Of a stretch of 64,000 nt of DNA, positions 34,462-43,263 are shown one piece after another. The DNA is from Sedimentibacter acidaminivorans. Lineage in GTDB: Bacteria > Bacillota > Clostridia > Tissierellales > Sedimentibacteraceae. Position numbers and translations under genes: made by a program. The notes under the pieces were generated by a model that saw nothing but the letters and a program-made list of their open reading frames with translations, had not been told where the DNA came from and searched no databases. Location of the stretch: contig NZ_JAGGKS010000005.1 in NCBI RefSeq assembly GCF_017873955.1, forward strand, positions 186,001 to 250,000, written 5' to 3'. Each line of letters opens with the position of its first letter. Position 1 is the first letter of the stretch.

Positions 34462-35844
34462 ATGGAAAGAAATAAAAAAAAGAAAATAAATTGGAGATTT
34501 AAAAAACTTGAATATAAACTAATGGAAGAATATCTTGAAGAAATGGCGATAAAAGGGTGGATGCCATCTGAAATAGACAATAATAAAGCAATATTTGTTA
34601 AAATAGATCCAAGACAACTTAAATTTTGTGTTAGCATTTCACCATATAAATCAACATTAATTCATGATGTTGATGATGATTTAATTGATGAATATAGAAG
34701 TTCGTGTGAAGCATTAGGTTGGCATTATATAACATCTTACGACCAAATGTATTTTTTTTATGCAGAAAAATATGAAAATACATATCGTATACATACTGAT
34801 CCTGAGTTAGAACAAAAAATAGTTTTGGATAATGTATGGAAAAAAGAATTGTTTAGAAGTATAGGAATTTTTATATATTTTATAGCTATAACCTGGATGA
34901 ATTTTTTTACTGAAGGATATTTGGATTATAGGATACTAGTTAATTGGTTTAAGTTATTGACAATGTTTTTTCTTTTACCTTTAGCTTGCATTGTTTCCAT
35001 TACTCCAGTTATAACCAATTTAATTTGGTATTTCAAAGTTAAATCTAATATGAATTATAATGTGAGTAGTAAGTCTCTAAGATTTGTGAAATTAAGAAAT
35101 GCGGTTCTTGACATAGAATCTTATACATTAATAGTACTATTAGTTCCAGTGCTGGGGTATTATTTTTTCCCGAAAGGAATATTAGATAATTGGACTACAA
35201 ACTTGTTTTTAATAACAATTTTATCAATTACTGTTTGTTGTTTCTATTTGTATTTTAAAGAGAAAACAAGCAAAACTGTTAAAATGTTATCTATATTTAG
35301 TATTTTTATTGGAATCACTATTTTAATATATATTATGGCTCAATCATCACTGAGTAATGAAATTAGCAATGCAAATGATGATATACAAATTATTTCTTAC
35401 AAATATCCCGTAATTAAGATTTCTGATTTTGCTGATATAGGTGAAATAGATAGTAATTCTTTTAATAAGAGTTATAGCCCTCTGGTGCCAAATGGGTATA
35501 TCTATTCAGAGGATTATAATGATGCTGTTAAAGGAAAAAATTATGATGTAACAACGGAATATTATAAATGTATTAGCGAAAAGGTAGCAAGTATTGTATA
35601 TGATGGTATAATAGCTGATTATGAAAATGGAAAGTATTTTAGAGGAAATATAGAAAATATTTATGAAAAAAATTGGAATTGCGATAAAGTGACATTAATT
35701 ACTGATAGTATTTTTGACAATGAAATTTTAGTATTGCTTAAAGATAGTGAGGTCATTAAAATTGAAATTTCAGATAATTTAATTAATATATATGATGAGA
35801 AGTATAGACAAAAGATACTTGAGAAATTCATGAATTATATTTAA
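34462..35844 (+). CDS. DUF2812-domain membrane protein, copy 1
   Basis: A 460-residue protein with an N-terminal DUF2812 domain (about 1-115: WRFKKLEYKLMEEYLEEMA, then KGWMP, and RSSCEALGWHYITSYDQMYFF). About five to six membrane helices follow in residues 130-300. A C-terminal soluble domain of about 150 residues is not recognised. DUF2812 genes usually sit next to a PadR-family repressor; none is seen here. ATG 34462 has GAGGT upstream at long spacing. It is followed 47 bases later by a paralogue. The function is unknown. Confidence 0.85.
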   Translation: MERNKKKKINWRFKKLEYKLMEEYLEEMAIKGWMPSEIDNNKAIFVKIDPRQLKFCVSISPYKSTLIHDVDDDLIDEYRSSCEALGWHYITSYDQMYFFYAEKYENTYRIHTDPELEQKIVLDNVWKKELFRSIGIFIYFIAITWMNFFTEGYLDYRILVNWFKLLTMFFLLPLACIVSITPVITNLIWYFKVKSNMNYNVSSKSLRFVKLRNAVLDIESYTLIVLLVPVLGYYFFPKGILDNWTTNLFLITILSITVCCFYLYFKEKTSKTVKMLSIFSIFIGITILIYIMAQSSLSNEISNANDDIQIISYKYPVIKISDFADIGEIDSNSFNKSYSPLVPNGYIYSEDYNDAVKGKNYDVTTEYYKCISEKVASIVYDGIIADYENGKYFRGNIENIYEKNWNCDKVTLITDSIFDNEILVLLKDSEVIKIEISDNLINIYDEKYRQKILEKFMNYI

Positions 35845-35891
35845 TCTATAATATGTGTAAATTTTTATTAATATTGAATAGAGGTGACAAA

Positions 35892-37244
35892 TTGAGCGAT
35901 AAAAAGAAAGTAAATTGGGGATTTTCTAAGCTTGAATACAAACTTATGGAGCGGTATCTTGAAGAAATGGCAATGAAGGGATGGATGCTTGAGGAAATTA
36001 GCAGTCAAAAGGCAATCTTCACCCCAATAAATCCAAGAAAGATAAAATATTGTGTTGATATAGCATCAAAAACAAAAAAATCTTTATTTAAAAGAGATAG
36101 TGATTTTGATGAAAATTATAATAAATCTTGTGAACGGTTAGGTTGGCATTTTATTACATCTTATGACCAAATACAATTTTTTTATGCTGAAAATCATGAA
36201 AATACCTATCGTATACATACTGACATGGAATCAGAAAAGGAATTTATAATAAATACTGTGTGGAAAAAGGAAACGTATAAAAGTTTATTTTATTTAATTT
36301 GTCTTATAATATTATCAGTATATATATTTAAATTTAATAGAAAAATACTTTATTATTTAATACGTAGTAATGATGGAATGATATTTCTACTTATTCCGAT
36401 GACTTATATTATGGTAAGTTATTCTTTTATAAGCAAACTTATATGGTATTTTAAAATAGAATCAACCATGAGCCTAAAAGCAAGTCAGAAACATTATAAG
36501 TTTGCGAGATTCAGAAATATAATTTCTGATACTTTTACTTATATTTTACAAATACTTTCAATACTAGTATTGTTTAGCAGCTATTTCTCGAAAGGTCTAT
36601 TATACAATTTAAATATAAAATTATCAGTTTTAGCAATATTAGGATTCATTATTATCAGTTGTTATATTTTTGTAAGAATCAAGGAAGATCTTAACAAAAA
36701 ATGGCAAGTAGTTTTTATAAGCAGTATCTTTATTGGTATTACAATATTAGTTTATTACATGTCTAGTATATCATTAGATGAATATGCTAAAAATCCAAAT
36801 GGCATACAGGTTATTCCTGATAAATATTCTGTAATTAAGATATCGGATTTTATTAACACAAACAAAATAGATAGAAATGACTTTACTATAAGCTATAACC
36901 CTTTAGTTCCTACCCATTATAAGTATAATGAGTATTATAGTGATAGCTATAATACCTATATGGCAGGAACAGAGTATTTTAAATGTATGAATAAAGAAAT
37001 AGCAACTATTTTATATAATGGCATAATAAGTGAATATAAAAAGAGAACATACATTAGTGCTAAAATAGAAAATATTTCTGAAAAGTATTGGAATTGTGAT
37101 AAGGCAACTTTAATATACGATGATACTTTATTGTTGCTTAAGGGTAGTGAAGTTATTGAAGTTAAGATTTCACAAAAATTAACTAATATATATTACGAGA
37201 AGTTTAGAAAAAAAATACTTGAAAAATTTATGAAAGTCTATTGA
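35892..37244 (+). CDS. DUF2812-domain membrane protein, copy 2
   Basis: A 450-residue paralogue of the preceding gene. It shares the N-terminal domain (LEYKLMERYLEEMAMKGWM; LGWHFITSYDQIQFFYAENH), the membrane-helix middle part and a matching C-terminal domain (PDKYSVIKISDF versus SYKYPVIKISDF in copy 1). The two arose by tandem duplication and have since diverged clearly. ATG 35853 lies upstream of the ribosome site AGAGGTGA. TTG 35892 gives an N terminus colinear with copy 1 and is chosen. It is probably cotranscribed with copy 1. The role is unknown; a membrane sensor or transporter accessory is possible. Confidence 0.83.
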   Translation: MSDKKKVNWGFSKLEYKLMERYLEEMAMKGWMLEEISSQKAIFTPINPRKIKYCVDIASKTKKSLFKRDSDFDENYNKSCERLGWHFITSYDQIQFFYAENHENTYRIHTDMESEKEFIINTVWKKETYKSLFYLICLIILSVYIFKFNRKILYYLIRSNDGMIFLLIPMTYIMVSYSFISKLIWYFKIESTMSLKASQKHYKFARFRNIISDTFTYILQILSILVLFSSYFSKGLLYNLNIKLSVLAILGFIIISCYIFVRIKEDLNKKWQVVFISSIFIGITILVYYMSSISLDEYAKNPNGIQVIPDKYSVIKISDFINTNKIDRNDFTISYNPLVPTHYKYNEYYSDSYNTYMAGTEYFKCMNKEIATILYNGIISEYKKRTYISAKIENISEKYWNCDKATLIYDDTLLLLKGSEVIEVKISQKLTNIYYEKFRKKILEKFMKVY

Positions 37245-37427
37245 TTTCTTGTAAGTACAAGCATTAGAATTTTCGCTATACGCCCAATTTAATATTGCTT
37301 TTAAAATCATATAAAAAAATAAAATAATTTTAAAATTCGGCTTGCAATTTATATTGCATTCTGTTAAAGTTTATATATCCATGTACTGTATAGTCAATGG
37401 AAAATATAATATAAGGAAGTACATAAA

Positions 37428-37802
37428 ATGATTGAAGATAAAGATTTACACGAATGTGGATGCGAAGACGGTTGCGATTGTGATGATGATTGTGGATGTG
37501 GAGAAGGTTGTGGATGTCACGATGAAGAAATGATGACACTTACTCTTGAAGACGGAACAGAAATTGAATGTGCAGTAATTGCAATTTTCCCTGTTGAAGA
37601 AAAAGAATACATAGCATTATTGCCGCTTGAAAACCAAGAAGATGGAGAAGTTTTCCTCTATGGATATGTAGAAGATAAAGAGGGTGGATTTGAATTAGTA
37701 AGCATTGAATCTGATGAAGAATATGAAAATGTAACAAAAGCATTTGATGAAATTCTTGATGAAGCAGAACTTGACGAATTATTTGACGACGAAGAAAAAT
37801 AA
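37428..37802 (+). CDS. DUF1292 protein with Cys-rich acidic N-terminal extension
   Basis: A 124-residue protein. Residues about 8-34 contain nine Cys interleaved with Gly, Asp and Glu (pattern CGCEDGCDCDDDCGCGEG plus CGC), a metallothionein-like or metal-sequestering head with no known family. From about 38 the DUF1292 (YrzB) core follows, with MTLTLEDGTEIECAVIAIF, YIALLPLENQEDGEVFLYGY and a very acidic C-terminal tail. DUF1292 proteins are small, widespread in Firmicutes and of unknown function, often near yrrK/ruvX/mltG. ATG 37428 follows AAGGAAG. It is monocistronic with its own terminator. Confidence 0.88.
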   Translation: MIEDKDLHECGCEDGCDCDDDCGCGEGCGCHDEEMMTLTLEDGTEIECAVIAIFPVEEKEYIALLPLENQEDGEVFLYGYVEDKEGGFELVSIESDEEYENVTKAFDEILDEAELDELFDDEEK

Positions 37803-37812
37803 TACTTAATGA

Positions 37813-37840
37813 TTGACAGTCTAAGGGCTGTCTTTTTTTA
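37813..37840 (+). terminator. Terminator after the DUF1292 gene
   Basis: GACAG (37815-37819) pairs with CTGTC (37828-37832), followed by seven T. The stem is short but the T run is strong. Confidence 0.7.
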
Positions 37841-37887
37841 TGTTTTTTGTATGTTTTAAAAATAGATACAAAAGTTAATTATAGATG

Positions 37888-37916
37888 TTGACAATGCACA
37901 TATCTTATGATAATCT
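37888..37916 (+). promoter_or_regulatory. Promoter of guaB
   Basis: TTGACA (37888-37893), a 17-base spacer and TAATCT (37911-37916), giving a leader of roughly 50 bases. No purine riboswitch is present in it. Confidence 0.65.
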
Positions 37917-37971
37917 AACAGGAATAATTATATTTGTTCGTATAATAATAAATGAAAAAAGGAGAATATAG

Positions 37972-39462
37972 ATGGCAAGAATTATTAATGAGCCTTCCAG
38001 AACATTTGGAGAATATTTACTTTTACCTAATTTAACTACAAAAGATTGCATCGTAGATAATGTGGATTTAAGCACTCCTCTAACAAGATTTAAAAAAGGA
38101 GAGGAACCTGGATTAAAGCTTAATATTCCATTTTCATCAGCAATAATGCAGTCAGTTTCAGATAATAACATGGCAATTGCACTAGCTAAAAATGGAGGGA
38201 TAGCATTTATATATGGTTCCCAAACAATTGAAGAAGAAGCAGAAATGGTGAGAAAAGTTAAAAAATACAAAGCTGGTTTTGTAATAAGTGATTCAAATTT
38301 AACACCTAACCACACGTTGGAAGATGTTTTAGCATTGAAGGAAAAAACAGGGCACTCAACCATGGCAATAACTGATGATGGAACACCAACTGGAAAACTT
38401 CTTGGGATTGTAACTAGTAGGGATTATAGAATTACAAGAGATCCACTAGATAAAAAAGTTAGTGAATTTATGACTCAAGGTGACTCACTTATAGTTGGTA
38501 AAGAAGGAATTACACTTTCTGAAGCAAATAATATATTGTGGGATAATAAATTAAATGCTGTACCAATAGTTGATGAAGATTTCAATTTAGTATATATGGT
38601 TTTTAGAAAAGACTATTCGGATGACAAAGAAAACCCAAGAGCAAACTTAGATAATCAAAAAAGATATATAGTAGGAGCTGGTATTAACTCAAGAGACTAC
38701 AAAGAAAGAGTTCCTGCTTTAGTTGACGCTGGCGTTGATATAGTATGTATAGACTCATCAGAAGGTTTTAGCGAATGGCAAGCTGATACAATAAAATGGA
38801 TAAAAGAAGAATATGGTGAAAGAGTTAAAATTGGTGCAGGTAATGTTGTAGAACCAGAGGGATTTAGATACTTGGCAGATGCTGGTGCGGATTTTGTAAA
38901 AATAGGCATAGGCGGTGGTTCAATATGTATTACTCGTGAACAAAAGGGTATAGGTAGAGGACAGGCGTCAGCAGTATTAGATGTAGCTGCTGCTAGAGAT
39001 GAGTATTTTGAACAAACAGGTATATATGTTCCATTATGTTCTGATGGTGGATTAGTTCAGGATTATCATATTACATTAGCATTAGCTATGGGAGCAGATT
39101 TTGTTATGTTAGGGAGATATTTTGCAAGATTTGATGAAAGTCCTACAGCAAAAATAAAATATGGCAATGGATTTGTAAAAGAGTACTGGGGCGAAGGCTC
39201 AAATAGAGCTAGAAACTGGGCTAGATATGATTTAGGTGGCAAAACTGACCTTCAATTTGAAGAAGGCGTTGATTCATATGTACCATACGCTGGTAAATTA
39301 GATGATGGATTAGGAACTACACTTCATAAAATAAAATCAACAATGTGTAATTTAGGCAGTAAATCTATATATCAATTGCAAAAAACTGCAAGATTATGTT
39401 TAGTATCATCAACAAGTATATCGGAAGGCTCTGCCCATGATGTAATTCTAAAAAATCAGTAA
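37972..39462 (+). CDS. guaB: IMP dehydrogenase
   Basis: Oxidises IMP to XMP with NAD, the committed step of GMP synthesis. A 496-residue TIM barrel interrupted by a CBS-type insert (about 115-220). The catalytic loop [18 protein letters not shown] places the nucleophile at Cys319. The flap and Arg block [13 protein letters not shown] and [13 protein letters not shown] are also visible. This loop differs from the usual bacterial GPGSICTTR and matches what I recall of the Tritrichomonas foetus type, found in some clostridia. The start is ATG 37972 behind AAAAAGGAGA. It stands alone after its promoter, and no terminator is seen. Confidence 0.95.
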   Translation: MARIINEPSRTFGEYLLLPNLTTKDCIVDNVDLSTPLTRFKKGEEPGLKLNIPFSSAIMQSVSDNNMAIALAKNGGIAFIYGSQTIEEEAEMVRKVKKYKAGFVISDSNLTPNHTLEDVLALKEKTGHSTMAITDDGTPTGKLLGIVTSRDYRITRDPLDKKVSEFMTQGDSLIVGKEGITLSEANNILWDNKLNAVPIVDEDFNLVYMVFRKDYSDDKENPRANLDNQKRYIVGAGINSRDYKERVPALVDAGVDIVCIDSSEGFSEWQADTIKWIKEEYGERVKIGAGNVVEPEGFRYLADAGADFVKIGIGGGSICITREQKGIGRGQASAVLDVAAARDEYFEQTGIYVPLCSDGGLVQDYHITLALAMGADFVMLGRYFARFDESPTAKIKYGNGFVKEYWGEGSNRARNWARYDLGGKTDLQFEEGVDSYVPYAGKLDDGLGTTLHKIKSTMCNLGSKSIYQLQKTARLCLVSSTSISEGSAHDVILKNQ

Positions 39463-39488
39463 TTATAATAAGGCAATCTAAACAAAAT

Positions 39489-39630
39489 TGATATGATACC
39501 TCCAAAGTAGACAATGTAATTAATTAAAATTACAGAATCTATTTTAGGAGGTATTTTTATGAGTGGAAAACAGAAATTTAGTAAGGAGATAAAAATAATT
39601 GCTTGCAAAAAATATAATTTGAAAGTATAG
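39489..39630 (+). mobile_element. IS3-family-like left end remnant with truncated orfA
   Basis: The stretch begins TGATACCTCCAAAGTAGACA, which resembles an IS3/IS150-type terminal inverted repeat. It is followed by AGGAGG and an ATG at 39559 opening a 23-codon frame: MSGKQKFSKEIKIIACKKYN, then LKV and stop at 39628-39630. That is the beginning of an OrfA helix-turn-helix transposase (compare the common KFSKEFK opening). The rest of the element, including its right end, is missing. Apparently a solo end left by deletion between guaB and the kinase gene. Confidence 0.6.
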
Positions 39631-39740
39631 GCTTATATATGAGAAGCTGTCATGATTATATTACATAAATCTGTACCTTTTGTAAATTGTTAAATTAGAT
39701 TATATTAACATTACAAAGATAGATATGTCAGGAGGACAAG

Positions 39741-40637
39741 ATGAAAAATTATATTCCAAAAATTGCTGCTATTCACGATATTTCAGGGGTTGGTAGATGC
39801 TCCATGACTGTAATATTACCTGTATTATCAGCTCTTAGTTGTCAAGTTTGTCCATTACCAACAGCACTTTTAAGCAATCATTCCGAATATAAAGAATTCT
39901 TTTTTTATGATTTTACAAAACATATGGAAGAATATTATAATATTTGGGAAAAAAATAATGCTGAATTTGATTGTGTATATAGTGGATTTCTAGGTTCTGA
40001 AAAACAAATTAATATTATATTAGATATAATAAAAAAAGTTAAATCAAAGTCAAATGCCCTTGTAGTGGTTGACCCTGTTATGGGGGATCATGGGATAATT
40101 TATAAGACTTATACAGAAGATATGGTGAGAAAAATGAGCCAGCTAGTAGCAAATGCAGATATAATAACACCAAATCTTACTGAAGTAAGTATACTTTTAA
40201 ATGAACAATATGTAAATAAAGATGTAAATCTAGAAACTATAAAGAAATATCTTAAAAGTTTAAGTGATATGGGACCGAATATTGTAGTAATTACAGGAAT
40301 AACAACAGATTTAGGAGAACATATCAATGCTTGTTATGACAGAAAACAAAATAATTATTGGAAGATACCTTTTGAATATATTGGTACTAGATATCCAGGA
40401 ACAGGGGATTTGTTTACTTCATTGTTTATCGGATATTTATTAAACAATTACAAACTGCCAGAATCTATAGAACTAGCTTCTAAATTTGTGTCCGAAGCGG
40501 TTAAAGTTACATGTGAAGCCAATACACCTCATCAAGAAGGAGTACAGTTTGAGAAAATAATGAGAAAGTTATATGATGGAGTTAATGAATATAAATACGA
40601 TATCATACAACTTGGTGAATATAAATTAAATCATTAA
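39741..40637 (+). CDS. PdxY/PdxK-type pyridoxamine (hydroxymethylpyrimidine-like) kinase
   Basis: A 298-residue ribokinase-fold enzyme, probably phosphorylating pyridoxal/pyridoxamine for B6 salvage. The start AAIHDISGVGRCSMTVILPVL is typical of PdxY. VVVDPVMGDHG near residue 113, NADIITPNLTEVSILL, and the catalytic anion-hole motif TRYPGTGDLFTSLF with the general-base Asp near residue 228 complete the set. ThiD has a similar core, but SGVGRCS with HDISG is the PdxY signature. ATG 39741 follows AGGAGG. It is a single gene followed by a strong terminator. Confidence 0.87.
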   Translation: MKNYIPKIAAIHDISGVGRCSMTVILPVLSALSCQVCPLPTALLSNHSEYKEFFFYDFTKHMEEYYNIWEKNNAEFDCVYSGFLGSEKQINIILDIIKKVKSKSNALVVVDPVMGDHGIIYKTYTEDMVRKMSQLVANADIITPNLTEVSILLNEQYVNKDVNLETIKKYLKSLSDMGPNIVVITGITTDLGEHINACYDRKQNNYWKIPFEYIGTRYPGTGDLFTSLFIGYLLNNYKLPESIELASKFVSEAVKVTCEANTPHQEGVQFEKIMRKLYDGVNEYKYDIIQLGEYKLNH

Positions 40638-40643
40638 TAATTT

Positions 40644-40678
40644 GAAAAAAACAATTGTTAGGCAATTGTTTTTTTTAT
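40644..40678 (+). terminator. Terminator after the PdxY-type kinase gene
   Basis: AACAATTG (40650-40657) and CAATTGTT (40663-40670) form a perfect 8-bp stem followed by eight T. Confidence 0.85.
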
Positions 40679-41003
40679 GTAATTATAGTATATAATATTA
40701 AACTTTGTTAATAATATCTATAAATACTAGGAATATTTACTTTATAATTGAAATGATTTGTATTAAAATTGATGCGAAGTATAATATATGTCAATAAAGA
40801 AATAAAATATAGCTTGATTAATATTAAGTTATGATATATAATACGCTTTGTGCGAAAAATATGGGATTTTTGCAAGGGATTGCCTATAATGTATTAGTTT
40901 TATACAAGTACAAAAAGTAAGTTTTTCTAAGAGAAAAATTTATACCTTTAGTTGACGACGAAGTTTGTCAATATCGGATATAATATTGAAGGTAGGTGTT
41001 ATA
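40679..41003. other. Intergenic region, nothing confidently identified
   Basis: About 325 AT-rich bases upstream of the G5/3D protein gene. A weak hairpin (GCGAAAAAT...ATTTTTGC, about 40853-40875) and isolated TATAAT matches occur (about 40891 and 40979), but none has a well-placed -35. No riboswitch pattern, in particular no c-di-AMP (ydaO) type, is recognised. Confidence 0.5.
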
Positions 41004-41750
41004 ATGAAAGGAAAAAAAATATACCCATTTATAATTGTAACAATTTTAGTAATGAGCTTTATTGTAACTTATGATATTAATGAAAAGAATGACAAGAATT
41101 TTGCATTTGCAGATACCTTAACAGAATTAAGCCCTGTAATTGCAGCATCAGACCAGCCTATATCAGAAATTAAGTATGATATAATTAGAGACGGTGTAGA
41201 AAATGAAACAAAGGTAGTAAAAAATGATAATCAATTTGAAGGATATGAAAAAGTCATTCAAAGTGGTTCGGATGGAATGAAAAAATCTGTTTATCAAGAA
41301 ACATATTTAGACGGAGAACTTATTTCCAAAAATTTAGAAGAAGAGATAGTTTATAAAGAACCTGTAGATAAAATAATAGAGATAGGAACTAGAAAGCATC
41401 TGGTAACTTCACGTGGTGGATTTAGATATTCTAATGAACTGGTGTTGACGGCCACAGCTTATGATTTATCTTATGAAAGTACAGGGAAAAATCCTGGTGA
41501 TCCAGAATATGGAATCACAGCGTCCGGCACAAAAGCTCAGCCGGGCACAGTAGCAGTTGATCCAAGAGTTATACCTCTTGGAACGAAGTTATACGTAGCT
41601 TCGATTGATGGCAGTCCTGATTATGGTTTTGCAACTGCAGAGGATACAGGGGGAGCAATAAAAGGTAACAAAATAGATTTATTTATGGAAAGTGGTACAG
41701 ATTGTTATAATTTTGGAAGGAGACAAGTAAAGGTTTATATCTTAGATTAA
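41004..41750 (+). CDS. Exported G5 and 3D-domain cell wall protein
   Basis: A 248-residue protein with an N-terminal signal/anchor (about 6-24). A G5 domain spans about 65-130 (YEKVIQSGSDGMKKSVYQET, then VDKIIEIGTR). A C-terminal 3D domain spans about 150-245, with the three Asp it is named for in VDPRVIPLGT, AEDTGGAIKGNKIDLFM. The 3D fold is a double-psi barrel seen in lytic transglycosylase-like and Rpf/YocH-type proteins that act on peptidoglycan. ATG 41004 follows GGTAGGTG and is preferred over the ATG at 40965. A wall-remodelling or spore-revival role is likely. It has its own terminator. Confidence 0.87.
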   Translation: MKGKKIYPFIIVTILVMSFIVTYDINEKNDKNFAFADTLTELSPVIAASDQPISEIKYDIIRDGVENETKVVKNDNQFEGYEKVIQSGSDGMKKSVYQETYLDGELISKNLEEEIVYKEPVDKIIEIGTRKHLVTSRGGFRYSNELVLTATAYDLSYESTGKNPGDPEYGITASGTKAQPGTVAVDPRVIPLGTKLYVASIDGSPDYGFATAEDTGGAIKGNKIDLFMESGTDCYNFGRRQVKVYILD

Positions 41751-41807
41751 ATTATTACAATATCCCCTAACAAATTAATATCAATAATATCAATAAGTAA
41801 CAAAAAT

Positions 41808-41848
41808 AAAAATTGCCTGTGATTAATACAATGCAGGCAATTTTTATT
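41808..41848 (+). terminator. Terminator after the 3D-domain gene
   Basis: AAAAATTGCCTG and CAGGCAATTTTT form a perfect 12-bp stem with a loop of about 14 bases and a T-rich tail. Confidence 0.85.
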
Positions 41849-42022
41849 TGTAAAATATTAATTAAAAGTAAAAAAATTGTTAAGTTATATAAAATCTATA
41901 TGCAAAAAGGTAAAAATAGTGTATATTGTTAGAGTACTATTGATTAAGTTGAAAATAAAAATTACTTAAATTTATATAAATTAATACTACAATGTATAAT
42001 TTAGGGAGGTAATAAGTTACAA

Positions 42023-42649
42023 ATGAAGAAACCAATATTTATAGGAATTTCTGGAGGAAGCGGTTCGGGCAAAACAACAATAGTTAATAGAATATATTCA
42101 GAAGTTCCGGAAAAAAGCATATGTATAATTGAACATGATGCATACTATAAGGATCAAAGTGAATTGACATATGAACAAAGATGCAAAACTAATTATGATC
42201 ACCCATTTGCCTTTGATACAGATTTATTTGTAGAACATATTAAAAAATTAAAAGATGGGGAAACTATAGATAAACCTATTTATGATTATGAAATACACAA
42301 TAGAAAAAAAGAAAATGTAATGGTAGAACCTAAAGAAATTATTATAGTAGAAGGGTTATTAGTCTTTTATGAAGAAAGAATAAGAGATTTATTAGATATA
42401 AAAATATTTGTAGATACAGATGCAGATATAAGAATCATGAGAAGAATTATGAGAGATATGAAAGAACGTGGAAGAACACTTGATTCTATAATATCGCAGT
42501 ATGTGGATACTGTTAGACCAGCCCATGAGCAATTTATTGAACCTAGTAAAAAATACGCAGATATAATAGTTACTGAAGGTGGAAATAATTTAGTTGCAGT
42601 TGACTTAATGGTAACAAAAATTAAATCTTTATTGTATAAAAATCAATAA
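42023..42649 (+). CDS. udk: Uridine kinase
   Basis: A 208-residue P-loop kinase that phosphorylates uridine and cytidine for pyrimidine salvage. Walker [11 protein letters not shown] at the N terminus, [19 protein letters not shown] with the catalytic Asp and Tyr, [24 protein letters not shown] and [20 protein letters not shown] are all Udk signatures, followed by [16 protein letters not shown]. The ribosome site GGAGGT lies about 13 bases before ATG 42023, slightly long, but no closer alternative fits. rnmV follows 33 bases later. Confidence 0.95.
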   Translation: MKKPIFIGISGGSGSGKTTIVNRIYSEVPEKSICIIEHDAYYKDQSELTYEQRCKTNYDHPFAFDTDLFVEHIKKLKDGETIDKPIYDYEIHNRKKENVMVEPKEIIIVEGLLVFYEERIRDLLDIKIFVDTDADIRIMRRIMRDMKERGRTLDSIISQYVDTVRPAHEQFIEPSKKYADIIVTEGGNNLVAVDLMVTKIKSLLYKNQ

Positions 42650-42682
42650 TTAGTAATTACTCATGTTAGGAGAATATATAAA

Positions 42683-43228
42683 TTGATTAAAGAAATAATA
42701 GTGGTTGAAGGAAAATCTGACATATCAGCAGTAAAAAAAGCTGTTGATGCAGAAGTAATATCAACTAGTGGATTAGGAATAAATGATAAAATTATTAAAG
42801 TAATAAAAAAAGCATCAAAAAATAGAGGAATAATAATATTAACAGATCCTGATTACCCAGGTAAAAAAATTAGAAACATATTATCAAGTGAAATAGAAAA
42901 TTGTAAGCATGCTTTTATTCCAAGAGATAAAGCTAATAAAAATGGTAACATTGGTGTTGAAAATGCATCACCAGAAGAAATTAGAGTAGCACTTTCCAAT
43001 GCAAAAGCCGAACTTTCTGTAGATAGAAAAGAGTTTACTAATCATGACATGGTTTATTATGAGCTCATTGGTAATGAAAATGCCTCAAAAAGAAGAGGTA
43101 AGTTAGGTGATGAAATTGGTATAGGATATTGCAGTGCAAAGCAATTTTTAAAGAGATTAAATAGTTTTGGTATAACAAGAGAAGAGCTAGAAACAGCAAT
43201 TACAATTGTAAATGAGAATGAAAATTAA
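42683..43228 (+). CDS. rnmV: Ribonuclease M5
   Basis: A 181-residue RNase M5 that trims 5S rRNA precursor in Firmicutes. The N-terminal TOPRIM domain has IIVVEGKSDISAVKKA (catalytic Glu), VISTSGLGIN and IIILTDPDYPGKKIRNIL (the DxD-like pair). AFIPRDKANKNGNIGVENASPEEI is the characteristic RNase M5 block. It starts at TTG 42683 with TTAGGAG upstream. Its position directly before ksgA is the conserved Firmicute order, so both rRNA maturation genes are probably cotranscribed. Confidence 0.93.
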   Translation: MIKEIIVVEGKSDISAVKKAVDAEVISTSGLGINDKIIKVIKKASKNRGIIILTDPDYPGKKIRNILSSEIENCKHAFIPRDKANKNGNIGVENASPEEIRVALSNAKAELSVDRKEFTNHDMVYYELIGNENASKRRGKLGDEIGIGYCSAKQFLKRLNSFGITREELETAITIVNENEN

Positions 43229-43263
43229 ATTGTTTAAAGAAGAAATTAAGGGGTAATTATTAT

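Noticed and set aside
37249-37262. Hairpin CTTGT-AAG(T)-ACAAG after the second DUF2812 gene
   Set aside because: Short 5-6 bp stem without a T run, so not a convincing terminator.
37917-37971. Possible purine riboswitch or other leader in front of guaB
   Set aside because: The leader is only about 50 bases and shows no three-way-junction or conserved purine riboswitch sequence.
40679-41003. c-di-AMP (ydaO) riboswitch expected before a 3D-domain wall protein
   Set aside because: None of the conserved GC-rich ydaO blocks occur; the region is AT-rich with only weak hairpins.
40965-41003. Upstream ATG giving a 13-residue longer 3D-domain protein
   Set aside because: No ribosome site before it, whereas ATG 41004 has one and begins a proper signal peptide.
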